Shown one piece after another: positions 28,267-37,848 of a stretch of DNA of 64,000 nucleotides. This DNA is from Candidatus Zhuqueibacterota bacterium (GTDB taxonomy: Bacteria > Zhuqueibacterota > Zhuqueibacteria > Residuimicrobiales > Oceaniaggregativiventaceae): the NCBI GenBank assembly GCA_014728085.1, contig WJMF01000039.1, positions 1-64,000 on the forward strand, in the 5' to 3' direction. The position numbers and the translations under genes were made by a program. The notes beneath the pieces are model-generated. The model had not been told where the DNA came from and ran no database searches. It was given only the letters and a program-made list of their open reading frames with translations. Position 1 is the first letter of the stretch, and each line of letters starts with the position of its first letter.

Positions 28267-30089
28267 ATAAAAAACCCTCCAAAATACTTATCATAGATGA
28301 TGATATCGATCAAGCGCATTTAATGGAGTTGATACTCGAACGCGCCAACGAAGATTTTAGCGTCGAGGTTGCGAATTCCTATAGCAAGGGGCGTCTGCTG
28401 TTAAAATCGATTCATTTTGACGCACTGGTTCTCGATTATCATTTGCCGGACAAGGATGGCCTGCAGATGTTACGGGAATTTAAAGAAAGCGGAATTACTC
28501 TACCCGTGGTGATGGTTACCGGTCAGGGAGATGAACGCGTTGCCGTAGAGGCCATGCGTCTCGGAGCGATGGATTATATTGTCAAGACCAAACAGGATTT
28601 GAATATTTTACCCCGTGTCGTACAGCGTGTCATAAAAGAGCACAACCTTTCAGCACAGCTTAAGTTGAGTGAACAGCGTTATTTTGCTCTTTTTGACAAG
28701 GCCAACATCGCTATTTTTATATTATCGGCTCAGGACTATACCCTTTTAAATGTCAATAAACAATCATTGGACCTGACCGGTTACAAAAAAGAGGAAATTT
28801 TGAACCGGTCATTTTCGCTGCTGTGTTCAAAATCTTCTACTGAAGAGATCAGAAAATTTTTTGATAACCTGATTCAGAGCGGGCAATCTTCTTCTGACCA
28901 GATATCATTGGTCAAATCCGACCGGCGGCTCGTTCCCTGCGATATCAGCGGCAGCGTTGTGGCTATAGGGGAAAACCGGGTTATTCAATTATTTGCCCGC
29001 GATATCAGCGAAAAAGTTAAAATGCAAAGGCAGCTCTATCTCAGCCGGCAGCGATTGATTTCTCTTTTTGACGGTATTACGGATTTGATTTCGGTTCAGG
29101 ATCATCATCATCATCTGATCATGGGCAATAAGAAATACGCCCAGATTGCCTCACAGCACACCAGCCGCGTTGTCGGGGAGTTTTGTTATAAAGCGCTGTT
29201 TGGTCGTTCGGAACCCTGTGAGAATTGTCCGGCGGCAGAGACCTTAAAGAGAGGCAAGGCGGAGTTTGTGGAAATTTTTCATAAAGGGCGAACATTTCAT
29301 ATTTGGACATATCCAATGGCCGGGCTGGATGATAAACCTGAATTTTTGGTGGAATATGCCCGGGACGTGACCGAACAAAAGGAAATTGAAAAACAGCTCA
29401 TAAAATCCGAAAAACTGGCTGCCGTCGGATTGCTCTCTTCCGGCATTGCGCACGAGTTGCGAAATCCGCTCAATATTATCGAAACGGCAAGATATTCCAT
29501 TGAAGAATTGCTCGGTCACAAAGATCAGGCCCTCGATCACAAACTCGGACTGATCAACAAAAGTGTACGACGGGCTTCGATCATCATCGATAATCTGCTG
29601 CAATTCTCCAAACACTCGGAATATGAAAAGGAGAGAATTGATGTTGAGAAATTGCTCGATTCCACTCTTTCTCTGGTGGAAAAAGACGTGGGGTTGCGCA
29701 ACATTAAAATTAATCGCCAATATAGCGGGGTTCCAAAAGTCTTTTTTAGTCTTGACTCTCTAAAGCAGGTATTCCTGAATATTATCATCAATGCTGTTGA
29801 AGCAATGCCTGATGGAGGTAATTTTAAAATCGTTACCCGCCATCTGGAAGAAGAAACGGCCATATACATCGATTTTATCGATAACGGTGTTGGTATTTCC
29901 AAAGAGGATATCAAACATATCTTTACTCCGTTTTTTTCGACAAAAAGCCAAAAGGGCGGAACCGGTTTAGGCCTTTACCTCTCCTATACGACCGTAAAAA
30001 AGGAGGGTGGCGATTTGTTCGTTAAAAGCCGCAAAGGCGACGGAACCTCTTTTACGGTCAAGGTGCCGGTAGTGGTCGAGTCAGCCTGA
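28263..30089 (+). CDS. Response receiver-PAS-PAS histidine kinase
   Basis: 608 residues, cytoplasmic. Receiver domain 5-125 with phosphoacceptor D58 in LDYHLPDKDG, Thr in VMVTGQ and Lys in IVKTKQD. PAS 1 is at about 135-245 and PAS 2 at about 265-370; PAS 2 has a CENCPAAE motif. HisKA has His near 397 (GIAHELRNPLN), then HATPase (N box FLNIIINAVEAM, G1 DNGVGIS, G2 GGTGLGLYLS). It overlaps the upstream kinase gene by four bases. The layout suggests a relay: upstream kinase to this receiver, then its own kinase core to an unlinked response regulator. No output regulator lies next to it. Confidence 0.85.
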   Translation: MNKKPSKILIIDDDIDQAHLMELILERANEDFSVEVANSYSKGRLLLKSIHFDALVLDYHLPDKDGLQMLREFKESGITLPVVMVTGQGDERVAVEAMRLGAMDYIVKTKQDLNILPRVVQRVIKEHNLSAQLKLSEQRYFALFDKANIAIFILSAQDYTLLNVNKQSLDLTGYKKEEILNRSFSLLCSKSSTEEIRKFFDNLIQSGQSSSDQISLVKSDRRLVPCDISGSVVAIGENRVIQLFARDISEKVKMQRQLYLSRQRLISLFDGITDLISVQDHHHHLIMGNKKYAQIASQHTSRVVGEFCYKALFGRSEPCENCPAAETLKRGKAEFVEIFHKGRTFHIWTYPMAGLDDKPEFLVEYARDVTEQKEIEKQLIKSEKLAAVGLLSSGIAHELRNPLNIIETARYSIEELLGHKDQALDHKLGLINKSVRRASIIIDNLLQFSKHSEYEKERIDVEKLLDSTLSLVEKDVGLRNIKINRQYSGVPKVFFSLDSLKQVFLNIIINAVEAMPDGGNFKIVTRHLEEETAIYIDFIDNGVGISKEDIKHIFTPFFSTKSQKGGTGLGLYLSYTTVKKEGGDLFVKSRKGDGTSFTVKVPVVVESA

Positions 30090-30192
30090 TTGGAAATATC
30101 CGGCTCCCTTCGGGAATCGGTCGACATAGATATTGACATGAAGATATATAATCATTAAATTAACCGGGTTTTACAAGAATAAAGGAATAGAG

Positions 30193-31167
30193 TTGGATAT
30201 CGATACGATTGTGCGCCCTGTTGAGGAAAATCTGGCTCAATTTGAGAAAAATTTTACAAAATTACTTCATTCCAGCGTACCCTTGGCTGAACAGGTGGTG
30301 CAATACATTGCCGGAAGACGGGGGAAAAGAGTACGTCCTTTGACCGTGTTTCTTGCAGCCCGATTGCACGGCGATATCAACGATCAGACAATGAAGATGT
30401 GTTATGTGGTGGAATTGCTGCATACCGCCACGCTGGTGCATGACGATGTGGTCGATAATTCCAATGAGAGACGGGGATCCCCCACCATCAATCATTTGTG
30501 GGATAATAAAATTTCGGTTTTGGTTGGAGACTTTTTATTCTCCAAAACGCTAACCACGCTGCTCGAGATAAAAAACCATACCGCTCTTGATATTTTTTCC
30601 CAAACCACCAAAGTAATCACCGAAGGTGAATTGTTGCAAATCGAACGGGCAGAGGATTGGACAATCGATGAGGATACCTATTTTGATCTTATTCTAAAAA
30701 AAACCGCTTCCCTCTTTAGCGCTTCATGTCAATTGGGGGCACTATCTGTTGGCAGCGATCAACAGTCGCAGGAGCGGATAAATAAAGTCGGTGAATATTT
30801 TGGTATGGCATTTCAAATTCGCGATGATATACTCGATTATACAGGCGATGAAAAGGTGCTGGGAAAACCGGTGGGTAATGATATTCGGGAAAACAAAGTG
30901 ACTCTTCCCCTGATCTATGCTCTGAAAAATGCACCCCCCGAAAAAAACGCAGCAATGGTGCAGCTATTGGAAAAAGACCATATAAACAAAAATGACATTC
31001 ATTCACTGGTTACCTTTGTAAAGAATGAAGGGGGAGTGGATTACTCGATGCGTCTCGTAAAGTTTTATGTTAAAAAAGCCCTGACTTTACTCGATGCCTA
31101 TCCGCAATCTTTACCGAAACAAGCGTTCATCGATTTACTTGAATTTACCCTTGACCGACAAAAATAG
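30193..31167 (+). CDS. Polyprenyl diphosphate synthase
   Basis: 324 residues. Makes long-chain prenyl diphosphate, probably for quinones, from IPP and a shorter allylic starter. First Asp-rich motif HDDVVDNSNERRG (near 83) and second RDDILDYTGD (near 207) are both intact, with GRRGKRVRPL near the N terminus. It starts with TTG at 30193 after AAAGGAATAG; no ATG lies near. Family length is normal, and the exact chain length is not predictable from sequence alone. Confidence 0.93.
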   Translation: MDIDTIVRPVEENLAQFEKNFTKLLHSSVPLAEQVVQYIAGRRGKRVRPLTVFLAARLHGDINDQTMKMCYVVELLHTATLVHDDVVDNSNERRGSPTINHLWDNKISVLVGDFLFSKTLTTLLEIKNHTALDIFSQTTKVITEGELLQIERAEDWTIDEDTYFDLILKKTASLFSASCQLGALSVGSDQQSQERINKVGEYFGMAFQIRDDILDYTGDEKVLGKPVGNDIRENKVTLPLIYALKNAPPEKNAAMVQLLEKDHINKNDIHSLVTFVKNEGGVDYSMRLVKFYVKKALTLLDAYPQSLPKQAFIDLLEFTLDRQK

Positions 31168-31240
31168 ATATTCCTGATCATTACATCGTGTTGTTTTGCT
31201 ACAGTGGATGAATCATGATATGTTATGAAAGGATATAAAT

Positions 31241-32200
31241 ATGCCACGATCACTCGTTACGGGCGGTGCCGGATTTTTGGGCTCTCATTTATGTGAATAT
31301 TTATTAAAAAAGGGTCATCAGGTCATTGCCATGGACAACCTCCTAACCGGTACGGTGGGTAATATTGAACATTTGCAAAGCGAGGATTTTCAATTTATAA
31401 AACACGATGTTACGGAATATATTTATATTGCCGGCGCTGTTGATTATATATGGCATTTTGCTTCTCCTGCCAGTCCGCTGGATTATATGCAGTTACCGAT
31501 TCATACGCTAAAGGTGGGCGCAATGGGTACGCATAAGGCGCTGGGCCTCGCTCTGCAAAAAAAAGCCAGTTTTTTGCTTGCCTCAACATCAGAAGTATAT
31601 GGCGATCCGCTGGTTCATCCGCAGCAGGAAACCTACTGGGGCAACGTCAATCCGGTTGGGCCGCGCGGGGTTTATGATGAAGCAAAACGGTTCGGAGAAG
31701 CTCTGACAATGGCCTATCATCGCCATAATCATGTTGATACCAAAATTGTCCGCATTTTTAACACCTATGGTCCCCGTATGCGTCCCAAAGACGGAAGGGC
31801 GATACCCACATTCATACCCCAGGCCCTGAACGGAGATCCCCTGACCGTGTTCGGCGATGGACACCAAACGCGCAGTTTTTGTTATGTAGCGGATTTGATC
31901 GATGGTATTTACCGGTTGATGATGTCTGAATATCACCAACCGGTCAATATTGGAAATCCGCATGAGATGACGATCCGGCAAATCGCGGATTTGATCATCG
32001 ATCTGATCAAAAGCCCGAGTAAAATCATCAAAAAACCGCTGCCGGTGGATGATCCCAAAGTGAGGCAACCTGACATTAAACTGGCCAAAGAGTTGCTGGG
32101 CTGGGAACCGCAATTTCCAATCAAGGATGGATTAGAAAAAACGATAGACTGGTTTGCCGCAGTACTCGGTCCCAAAAGCAATACCAGTAAAAACAAGTGA
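31241..32200 (+). CDS. UDP-glucuronate decarboxylase-type NAD-dependent epimerase/dehydratase
   Basis: 319 residues, extended short-chain dehydrogenase. NAD-binding [10 protein letters not shown] (8-17), the UXS hallmark [11 protein letters not shown] (about 73-83), the TSEVYGDP strand and the catalytic Tyr-Lys pair in YDEAKRFGE (about 147-155). The reaction converts UDP-glucuronate to UDP-xylose, for surface polysaccharide. The stop overlaps the next gene, a heptosyltransferase-like GT9, by four bases, so both likely serve the same envelope glycan. Confidence 0.9.
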   Translation: MPRSLVTGGAGFLGSHLCEYLLKKGHQVIAMDNLLTGTVGNIEHLQSEDFQFIKHDVTEYIYIAGAVDYIWHFASPASPLDYMQLPIHTLKVGAMGTHKALGLALQKKASFLLASTSEVYGDPLVHPQQETYWGNVNPVGPRGVYDEAKRFGEALTMAYHRHNHVDTKIVRIFNTYGPRMRPKDGRAIPTFIPQALNGDPLTVFGDGHQTRSFCYVADLIDGIYRLMMSEYHQPVNIGNPHEMTIRQIADLIIDLIKSPSKIIKKPLPVDDPKVRQPDIKLAKELLGWEPQFPIKDGLEKTIDWFAAVLGPKSNTSKNK

Positions 32201-33234
32201 TTTCATCCCCAAAACACATACTTGTTATTCGTTTTTCCTCGATCGGGGATATTGTTTTAACCTTTCCGTTATTGCGGATGCTTAAAAACAAATTTCCCAA
32301 TGCCGGAATAGATTTTGTTGTCAAAACGCAATATGCAGAACTGGTTGAAAAAAATCCGTTCGTTGATGCGTTATATCGATTTGACAAAAAAGATGGATGG
32401 TTCCCTCTTTTACGGATTCGAAAGGCGGTTCAAAAACAAGACTATGACTTGATTGTCGATTTGCAAAGCAATTTTCGCAGCTTTGTTATCAAGGTTTTTC
32501 AGAATGCCCGGGTGGTCTCCTACAAAAAGCCATTTATCAACAGATTACTGCTGGTTCTTTTAAAATACAATCGTTTTACGCCTGCCAAACCTGTCTATCA
32601 GCGTTATATTGATACCCTCCATGCAAGCGAAAAAGCCGAACCCGATTTTATCCCGGACAGGGCTACATGTGTTTTGGCAGCTAGCCGGTTGACAGAGCAG
32701 GGATTTCAGCAGAGAGAATTGAATATCGCTTTTATACCGGGAGCCGGAAAAGCGACAAAACGGTGGCCTGCGGATTATTATGCTCAATTGGGTGGGTTGT
32801 TGAGTCGTCAGCCGCTGATAAAAATCTGGGTGCTCGGCGATGAAGGGGACAGAGAGCCGGCCGCAGAGATATGCCGCGCCATTCCCGGTCGCTGTATCGA
32901 TCTGACCGGAAAATTTTCCCTTATGGAATCCGCTTGTGCGCTGTCGAAAATGGATGCTGTTGTCAGCAATGACAGCGGTTTTATGCATATCGCCGATGCC
33001 CTGCAAAAGCCTGTGATCGCTATTTTTGGTCCTACCACAGGGGAATTCGGCTTTTATCCCCGGAACGCCAACGCAAGGGTGATTGAGTGTAAAGATCTTT
33101 ACTGCCGTCCCTGTTCTCATGTGGGACCGGATCGATGTCCGGAGAAGCATTTCAGGTGTATGCGGGATATCAAGCCGGAGGTTGTTTACAATCGAATCGT
33201 CGAAGATATTCTGCCAATCACCGGAAAAGTATGA
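32197..33234 (+). CDS. GT9-family glycosyltransferase (ADP-heptose:LPS heptosyltransferase-like)
   Basis: 345 residues, inner-membrane-associated cytoplasmic enzyme. N-domain [20 protein letters not shown]-domain [15 protein letters not shown], the nucleotide-sugar site [14 protein letters not shown] and IAIFGPTT. The family adds heptose to the lipopolysaccharide core. It starts with GTG at 32197, sharing four bases with the UDP-glucuronate decarboxylase stop. Near its end a Cys-rich segment ([19 protein letters not shown]) matches the family's usual C-rich tail. Confidence 0.9.
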   Translation: MISSPKHILVIRFSSIGDIVLTFPLLRMLKNKFPNAGIDFVVKTQYAELVEKNPFVDALYRFDKKDGWFPLLRIRKAVQKQDYDLIVDLQSNFRSFVIKVFQNARVVSYKKPFINRLLLVLLKYNRFTPAKPVYQRYIDTLHASEKAEPDFIPDRATCVLAASRLTEQGFQQRELNIAFIPGAGKATKRWPADYYAQLGGLLSRQPLIKIWVLGDEGDREPAAEICRAIPGRCIDLTGKFSLMESACALSKMDAVVSNDSGFMHIADALQKPVIAIFGPTTGEFGFYPRNANARVIECKDLYCRPCSHVGPDRCPEKHFRCMRDIKPEVVYNRIVEDILPITGKV

Positions 33235-33382
33235 TCATTATCACGGGTGAACACAGGCGCGAAACCGAAGGTACCGCTTTTTTAACAAATTGAGACAGGG
33301 AGAGCATCTCTATGCTTTTCTATTACGAAAAAAGTTTGTATATTTTATGCTAAACAACTAAATAGCAGGAGGAACTACACAT

Positions 33383-33757
33383 TTGAAGTCTAAGGAACTT
33401 GCCGACCATGTGGCACAAGCCGTTTTGGAGAAAAAGGCAACCGACGTCATCATTATGGATATAAGCACATTAACCTCGATGGCCGATTATTTCGTCGTAT
33501 GTACGGTGGACAGTGATATTCAGTCTAAAGCGGTGGTCGAACATGTTTTGGAAAAATTGCGACAATATAGGATTAAACCGTGGCATAGCGAAGGGCGTAT
33601 GAGTTATCAGTGGGTTTTAGTTGATTTTGTCGATGTTGTCTTGCATGTTTTTTTACCGGAAAAGCGAAAATTTTACAATTTGGAACGGTTATGGGGAGAT
33701 GCCGTGATAAAGGAGATTAAGGATTCAGATGGACTTACAGAACCACATCAGAAATAA
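33383..33757 (+). CDS. rsfS: Ribosomal silencing factor RsfS
   Basis: 124 residues, binds ribosomal protein uL14 and blocks subunit joining when nutrients are low. Family segments KATDVIIMDISTLTSMADYF, SDIQSKAVVEHV, WHSEGRMSYQWVLVDFVDVVLHVF and LERLWGDA are all present. It begins with TTG at 33383 after AGGAGGAA. The stop overlaps argS by 29 bases, so the two are made together. Confidence 0.95.
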   Translation: MKSKELADHVAQAVLEKKATDVIIMDISTLTSMADYFVVCTVDSDIQSKAVVEHVLEKLRQYRIKPWHSEGRMSYQWVLVDFVDVVLHVFLPEKRKFYNLERLWGDAVIKEIKDSDGLTEPHQK

Positions 33758-35381
33758 ACTCGAAAATGCTATTGAGAAGAGCGGATTTGGTACAGCCGTT
33801 GAAGACTATATGCTTGTGCTTGAAAAGCCCAAACAGGAAAATTTTGGTGATATTTCCACACCGGTGGCAATGAATCTTGCCCCTGTGGTTAAGCAGGCAC
33901 CCCGGCAAATAGCTCAGCGGATTGTCGATCAATTTGAAATCGATCCCTATTACATAGAAAAAATTGAACTCGCTGGTCCGGGGTTTATCAATTTTTTTCT
34001 TTCAAAAAAATGTTTACAGAACGCGGTGGCTCAAATTAATGAACAGGGACGTACCTATGGCCACAGTGATTTGCACAAGGGTAAATCCGCCCAATTTGAA
34101 TTCGTTAGCGCCAACCCCACCGGGCCTTTGAATATTGTCAGCGCCAGAGCCGCTGCTGTCGGAGATGTTTTGAGCAATCTGCAGGCAGCGATTGGTGTCG
34201 ATGTGGAGCGTGAATTCTATGTCAACGATGCCGGTCGACAAATCCGATTGTTGGGTGCTTCCCTGAACAGCCGGTATATGACTGAACTGGGACATGATGA
34301 ACCGGTACCGGAGGATGGCTATCATGGTCATTATTTAAAAGAGCTGGCTGAAGAGCTGGTGCAAAACGAAGGGGATAAATATGCCGCTTTGGATAAGGAA
34401 AAGCGCCTTGAAGCGTTGAGCCGGTTGGCATTGGAAGAGATGTTAAAACGGCAAAAAAAGAGTTTACAGCATTACAGGTTGCAGTTTGATAACTGGTATC
34501 GCGAGAGCAGGTTGCGTCAGAAAAAAGCCCATCTCAAGCTACTGGATTTGTTTAAAGAAAAAAAGCTGGCCTATGAAAAAGATGGTGCAATATGGTTCCG
34601 GTCCGGTGATTTCGGTGATGAAAAGGATCGGGTGTTGGTAACCCGGGAAGGAGAGCCGACCTATTTTTTGGTTGATATCGCCTATCATCAAACCAAATAT
34701 GAACGTCGTTTTGATAAAGTATACGACATCTGGGGTCCGGATCACCATGGCTATATCGGCCGTATGCAGGCCGCCATGCAGGCGTTGGGTCATGGTAAAG
34801 AGAGCTTTCAGGTCATTATTGTACAGCAGGTCAACCTTTTTCGGGATGGTAAAGTGGTTAAAATGTCCAAGCGCGCCGGTGAAATCATCGAGATGGATGA
34901 ATTGATCGAGGAAGTCGGGGTTGATGCGGCAAGATATTTTTTTGCTGACCGGCGTTTGTCGCAACCGCTCGATTTTGATATTGATCTGGCCAAAAAACAG
35001 TCCGATGAGAATCCGGTTTATTATGTTCAGTATGCACATGCCCGCATATGCAATATTTTGAGATTTGCCCGCGAAAAAGAACTCGAGCCGGACGAAGAAG
35101 CGCTTTCTTTGCTGAACAACGAGTCGGAGATGTCCTTGATTAAAAAAGTAATCGACTTTGTCGATATTGTCGAAAAGGCGGCTTTAAATCTGGAGCCGCA
35201 TCGGTTAACCAATTATTTGCACGAGCTGGCAACTGTTTTTCACAGATTTTATCACGACAATCGGGTTGTCAGCGAGGATGCCGCCTTGACCGGTGCTCGT
35301 TTGGCTCTGGTGACAGCGGCACGGCAGGTTTTTGCCAATGGATTGGAAATTCTCGGCGTTTCAGCGCCTGAAAATATGTAA
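33729..35381 (+). CDS. argS: Arginyl-tRNA synthetase with diverged HIGH motif
   Basis: 550 residues, charges tRNA-Arg. N-terminal Arg-tRNA synthetase domain (about 1-90), class I core, and the anticodon-binding domain after about 430. The second signature KMSKRAGE near 380 is canonical. The first signature is not: after SANPTGPL, where arginyl enzymes normally have H-V-G-H, this protein has N135-I136-V137-S138, losing both histidines. The rest of the core, including REFYVNDAGRQIRLLG, is intact and the gene sits in a housekeeping run, so I expect it to be functional or a lineage-typical variant. Confidence 0.95.
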   Translation: MDLQNHIRNKLENAIEKSGFGTAVEDYMLVLEKPKQENFGDISTPVAMNLAPVVKQAPRQIAQRIVDQFEIDPYYIEKIELAGPGFINFFLSKKCLQNAVAQINEQGRTYGHSDLHKGKSAQFEFVSANPTGPLNIVSARAAAVGDVLSNLQAAIGVDVEREFYVNDAGRQIRLLGASLNSRYMTELGHDEPVPEDGYHGHYLKELAEELVQNEGDKYAALDKEKRLEALSRLALEEMLKRQKKSLQHYRLQFDNWYRESRLRQKKAHLKLLDLFKEKKLAYEKDGAIWFRSGDFGDEKDRVLVTREGEPTYFLVDIAYHQTKYERRFDKVYDIWGPDHHGYIGRMQAAMQALGHGKESFQVIIVQQVNLFRDGKVVKMSKRAGEIIEMDELIEEVGVDAARYFFADRRLSQPLDFDIDLAKKQSDENPVYYVQYAHARICNILRFAREKELEPDEEALSLLNNESEMSLIKKVIDFVDIVEKAALNLEPHRLTNYLHELATVFHRFYHDNRVVSEDAALTGARLALVTAARQVFANGLEILGVSAPENM

Positions 35382-35403
35382 GTCATAAACAGGTGAGGTA
35401 AAA

Positions 35404-36330
35404 ATGAGTGTACTCGTGGTAGGTTCAATGGCTTATGACTCGGTCATCACCCCCCGGGATGAACGCGACCAGGCTCTTGGCGGTTCTGCCATGTTTTTTT
35501 CGGCTGCAGCCAGTTTTTTTACAGGCGTGGATCTGGTGGCCGTGGTGGGCGAGGATTTTGAGATCAAGGAACTCGACTTTTTAAAAAAACGCGGCGTGAA
35601 TCTGGACGGCCTGGCTTTGGAGAAGGGCGAGACGTTTCGCTGGAAAGGCCGTTATCTCGATGATATGAATGAACGTGAAACGATATATACACATTTGAAT
35701 GTCTTTGAGCATTTCAAGCCTTCATTGCCGGAGCATTACCGGGATAACCGGTTTATTTTTTTGGCCAATATCAATCCGGATTTGCAATACAACGTTTTGG
35801 AGCAGGTCAGGGATCCCCAATTTGTCGCGATGGATACGATGAATTTTTGGATAACCGGAACTCCGGAAGAATTGAAACAAACACTCTCCAAGGTGGATGC
35901 GCTGATTATCAATGATTCAGAGGTCAGATTATTATCAGATGAGCAGAACATCTTTATCGGCGCCCGGAAAATACAGCAAATGGGACCGCGAATTTTAATC
36001 ATCAAGCGCGGCGAGTATGGTGCCACGTTAATTCATGGCAATTCCTATTTTAACTGTCCTGCTTTTCCCGTGGAGCAACTCTTCGATCCCACTGGTGCAG
36101 GTGATACATTTGCCGGAGGGTTGCTCGGATATCTCGCCCGCACGGATAAAGTGGATAATGAAAACCTGAGACGTGCCGTTGTCTATGCAACAGCTCTCGC
36201 CTCTTTCTGTGTCGAAGCCTTCAGCGCCGACCGTCTTAAAGAGCTTACAACTAAAGAAATTCAAAACCGGAGCGAAGAAATTTATCATATGACCCGGTTC
36301 GAATTAAAAAATGCATGGGAAAAAGCATGA
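35404..36330 (+). CDS. PfkB-family sugar/nucleoside kinase
   Basis: 308 residues. N-terminal PfkB signature GGSAMFFSAAASF and C-terminal signature DPTGAGDTFAGG, with the catalytic Asp in GAGD. Typical members phosphorylate ribose, fructose or adenosine; the substrate is not determinable here. AGGTG and spacing suit the ATG at 35404. It overlaps the yjbQ start by four bases and follows argS by 22, so it is part of the same run. Confidence 0.9.
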   Translation: MSVLVVGSMAYDSVITPRDERDQALGGSAMFFSAAASFFTGVDLVAVVGEDFEIKELDFLKKRGVNLDGLALEKGETFRWKGRYLDDMNERETIYTHLNVFEHFKPSLPEHYRDNRFIFLANINPDLQYNVLEQVRDPQFVAMDTMNFWITGTPEELKQTLSKVDALIINDSEVRLLSDEQNIFIGARKIQQMGPRILIIKRGEYGATLIHGNSYFNCPAFPVEQLFDPTGAGDTFAGGLLGYLARTDKVDNENLRRAVVYATALASFCVEAFSADRLKELTTKEIQNRSEEIYHMTRFELKNAWEKA

Positions 36331-36746
36331 AAGTCATTACAGAAACCATTCCGGTGTCAACAAAGGGAAATGCCGATATCATCGATATTACCGGCCAGGC
36401 CAGAGAGCGCCTGGATAAAAGCGGCCTCAGTGACGGTATGGTTCATTTTTTTGTCTCCGGTTCGACAGCAGCAATAACGACGACCGAATATGAACCCGGC
36501 CTCATAGAGGACCTTCCGGAAGCGCTGGAAAGAATCGCTCCTTCCGGGAGTGACTATCATCACGACGCCACATGGGGAGATGGCAACGGCCACTCGCATG
36601 TCCGTGCTTCCTTTTTAGGTCCCGGATTGGGGGTTCCGTTTGCAAATGGCCGTATGGCGTTGGGAACCTGGCAACAGATTATTGTGATTGATATGGATAA
36701 CCGCTCCAGAAAACGGGAAATCATCATGCAGATGATGGGAATCTAG
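36327..36746 (+). CDS. YjbQ / UPF0047 secondary thiamine-phosphate synthase-like protein
   Basis: 139 residues, normal length. Conserved region DYHHDATWGDGNGHSHVRASFLG carries the family's His residues (split here for length), followed by GTWQQIIVIDMDNR. Weak thiamine-phosphate synthase activity is reported for this family, but its main role is uncertain. The ATG at 36327 shares four bases with the PfkB stop, the likeliest start; an ATG at 36315 is possible. Confidence 0.9.
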   Translation: MKVITETIPVSTKGNADIIDITGQARERLDKSGLSDGMVHFFVSGSTAAITTTEYEPGLIEDLPEALERIAPSGSDYHHDATWGDGNGHSHVRASFLGPGLGVPFANGRMALGTWQQIIVIDMDNRSRKREIIMQMMGI

Positions 36747-36784
36747 CGTTTTTTGCCGTGCCGGCCTTATGGAATACCAAACCT

Positions 36785-37540
36785 ATGATTCGTATAGAGG
36801 ATCTTTATTTTACCTATTTAAATAGCGAACGGGGGATTTTCAAGATAAATCTTGAAATCAACCGAAATGAGTTCATTGCCATAATAGGGTCTAATGGTTC
36901 AGGTAAAACCACGCTTGCCCGCTGTCTGAATGGTCTGATTATCCCTTGCAAGGGACGCGTCCTGGTCGATGGACTTGACACGGGAGATTCTCAAGAAATT
37001 TTCGAGATTCGCCGCAGGGTCGGCATGGTTTTTCAAAATCCGGACAATCAAATCGTGTCGGCTACTGTTGAGCGGGAGATCGCCTTTGGCCTTGAAAATA
37101 TAGGTATACCGACCAGAGAAATGATAATGAGAGTCGAACGCATGTTACAACAGTTCGACCTGCAAAAACTGCGAAAAAAATCCCCTCACTATCTATCCGG
37201 GGGCGAAAAACAACGTCTGGCGCTGGCCAGCGTGATGGCTATGGAACCGCGCTATCTCGTTCTCGATGAGCCGACCTCCCTGCTCGATCCGCGTGCGCGT
37301 AAAGAGATTATGCAAACATGCAAACGCATGAGCGAAGAGATGACCGTCGTTTTAATCACACAATTTCCGGAAGAAGCGCTCATGGCCGATCGTTTGCTGA
37401 TCATGCATCAGGGTAATCTTTTCGCGGATGATCACCCGGCAGCGCTCTTTTCCCGCTTTGACCTGATGCGTAAACTCGGCCTTGAACCTCCCATGCAATT
37501 CAAAGTAGAAAATGAATTGCATAAAAGCGGGTTGATTTGA
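36785..37540 (+). CDS. Energy-coupling factor ABC-transporter ATPase (CbiO/EcfA-like), orphan
   Basis: 251 residues. Walker A GSNGSGKTTL, Q-loop FQNPDNQI, signature LSGGEKQR and Walker B YLVLDEPTSLLD are intact. FQNPDNQIVSATVEREIAFG is typical of ECF ATPases that energise vitamin or Co/Ni uptake. The usual EcfT partner, S component and second ATPase are not in this window, so it must act with unlinked genes or has lost them. The ATG at 36785 fits the family N terminus; a GTG at 36758 is the alternative. Neighbours are YjbQ and a broken ThuA gene. Confidence 0.85.
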   Translation: MIRIEDLYFTYLNSERGIFKINLEINRNEFIAIIGSNGSGKTTLARCLNGLIIPCKGRVLVDGLDTGDSQEIFEIRRRVGMVFQNPDNQIVSATVEREIAFGLENIGIPTREMIMRVERMLQQFDLQKLRKKSPHYLSGGEKQRLALASVMAMEPRYLVLDEPTSLLDPRARKEIMQTCKRMSEEMTVVLITQFPEEALMADRLLIMHQGNLFADDHPAALFSRFDLMRKLGLEPPMQFKVENELHKSGLI

Positions 37541-37574
37541 ACATTTTTCTCGATCAAAGAGGAGAAAACAACCG

Positions 37575-37823
37575 GTGTTAACATGTAAACGATTTGTTTC
37601 TTATTGTGCCGTCCTTTCAGCCCTTCTTTGCCTGCTCGTGGCAGTGTCGGTACATTCTTTGTTGTCTGCCACCCATCCTGAAAGCGAAACCATTATAGCC
37701 TGGAAAAATCGATATGCTGGTTCCCGTACTTTTTATATTCAGCCCGGTCATAATCACCATGCTTTTAATAACCCAAATTATCGCAGGTTGTTGCGGAATG
37801 CGATTTTGTGGGTGAGCCGGTAA
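37575..37823 (+). pseudogene. Collapsed ThuA-domain protein (signal peptide joined to C-terminal fragment)
   Basis: 82 residues. A full signal peptide (hydrophobic 10-30) is followed directly by SETIIAWKNRYAGSRTFY and QPGHNHHAFNNPNYRRLL, RNAILWVS, which is the C-terminal end of a ThuA domain (normally about 200 residues longer upstream). The frame, a strong AGAGGAGA site and a GTG start are intact, so an in-frame internal deletion is likely. ThuA proteins are linked to trehalose or other sugar use and glycan breakdown. The fragment lacks most of the fold. It may still be made but would be inert. Confidence 0.7.
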
Positions 37824-37848
37824 ACAAACGATCGATTAGGATAACCCT

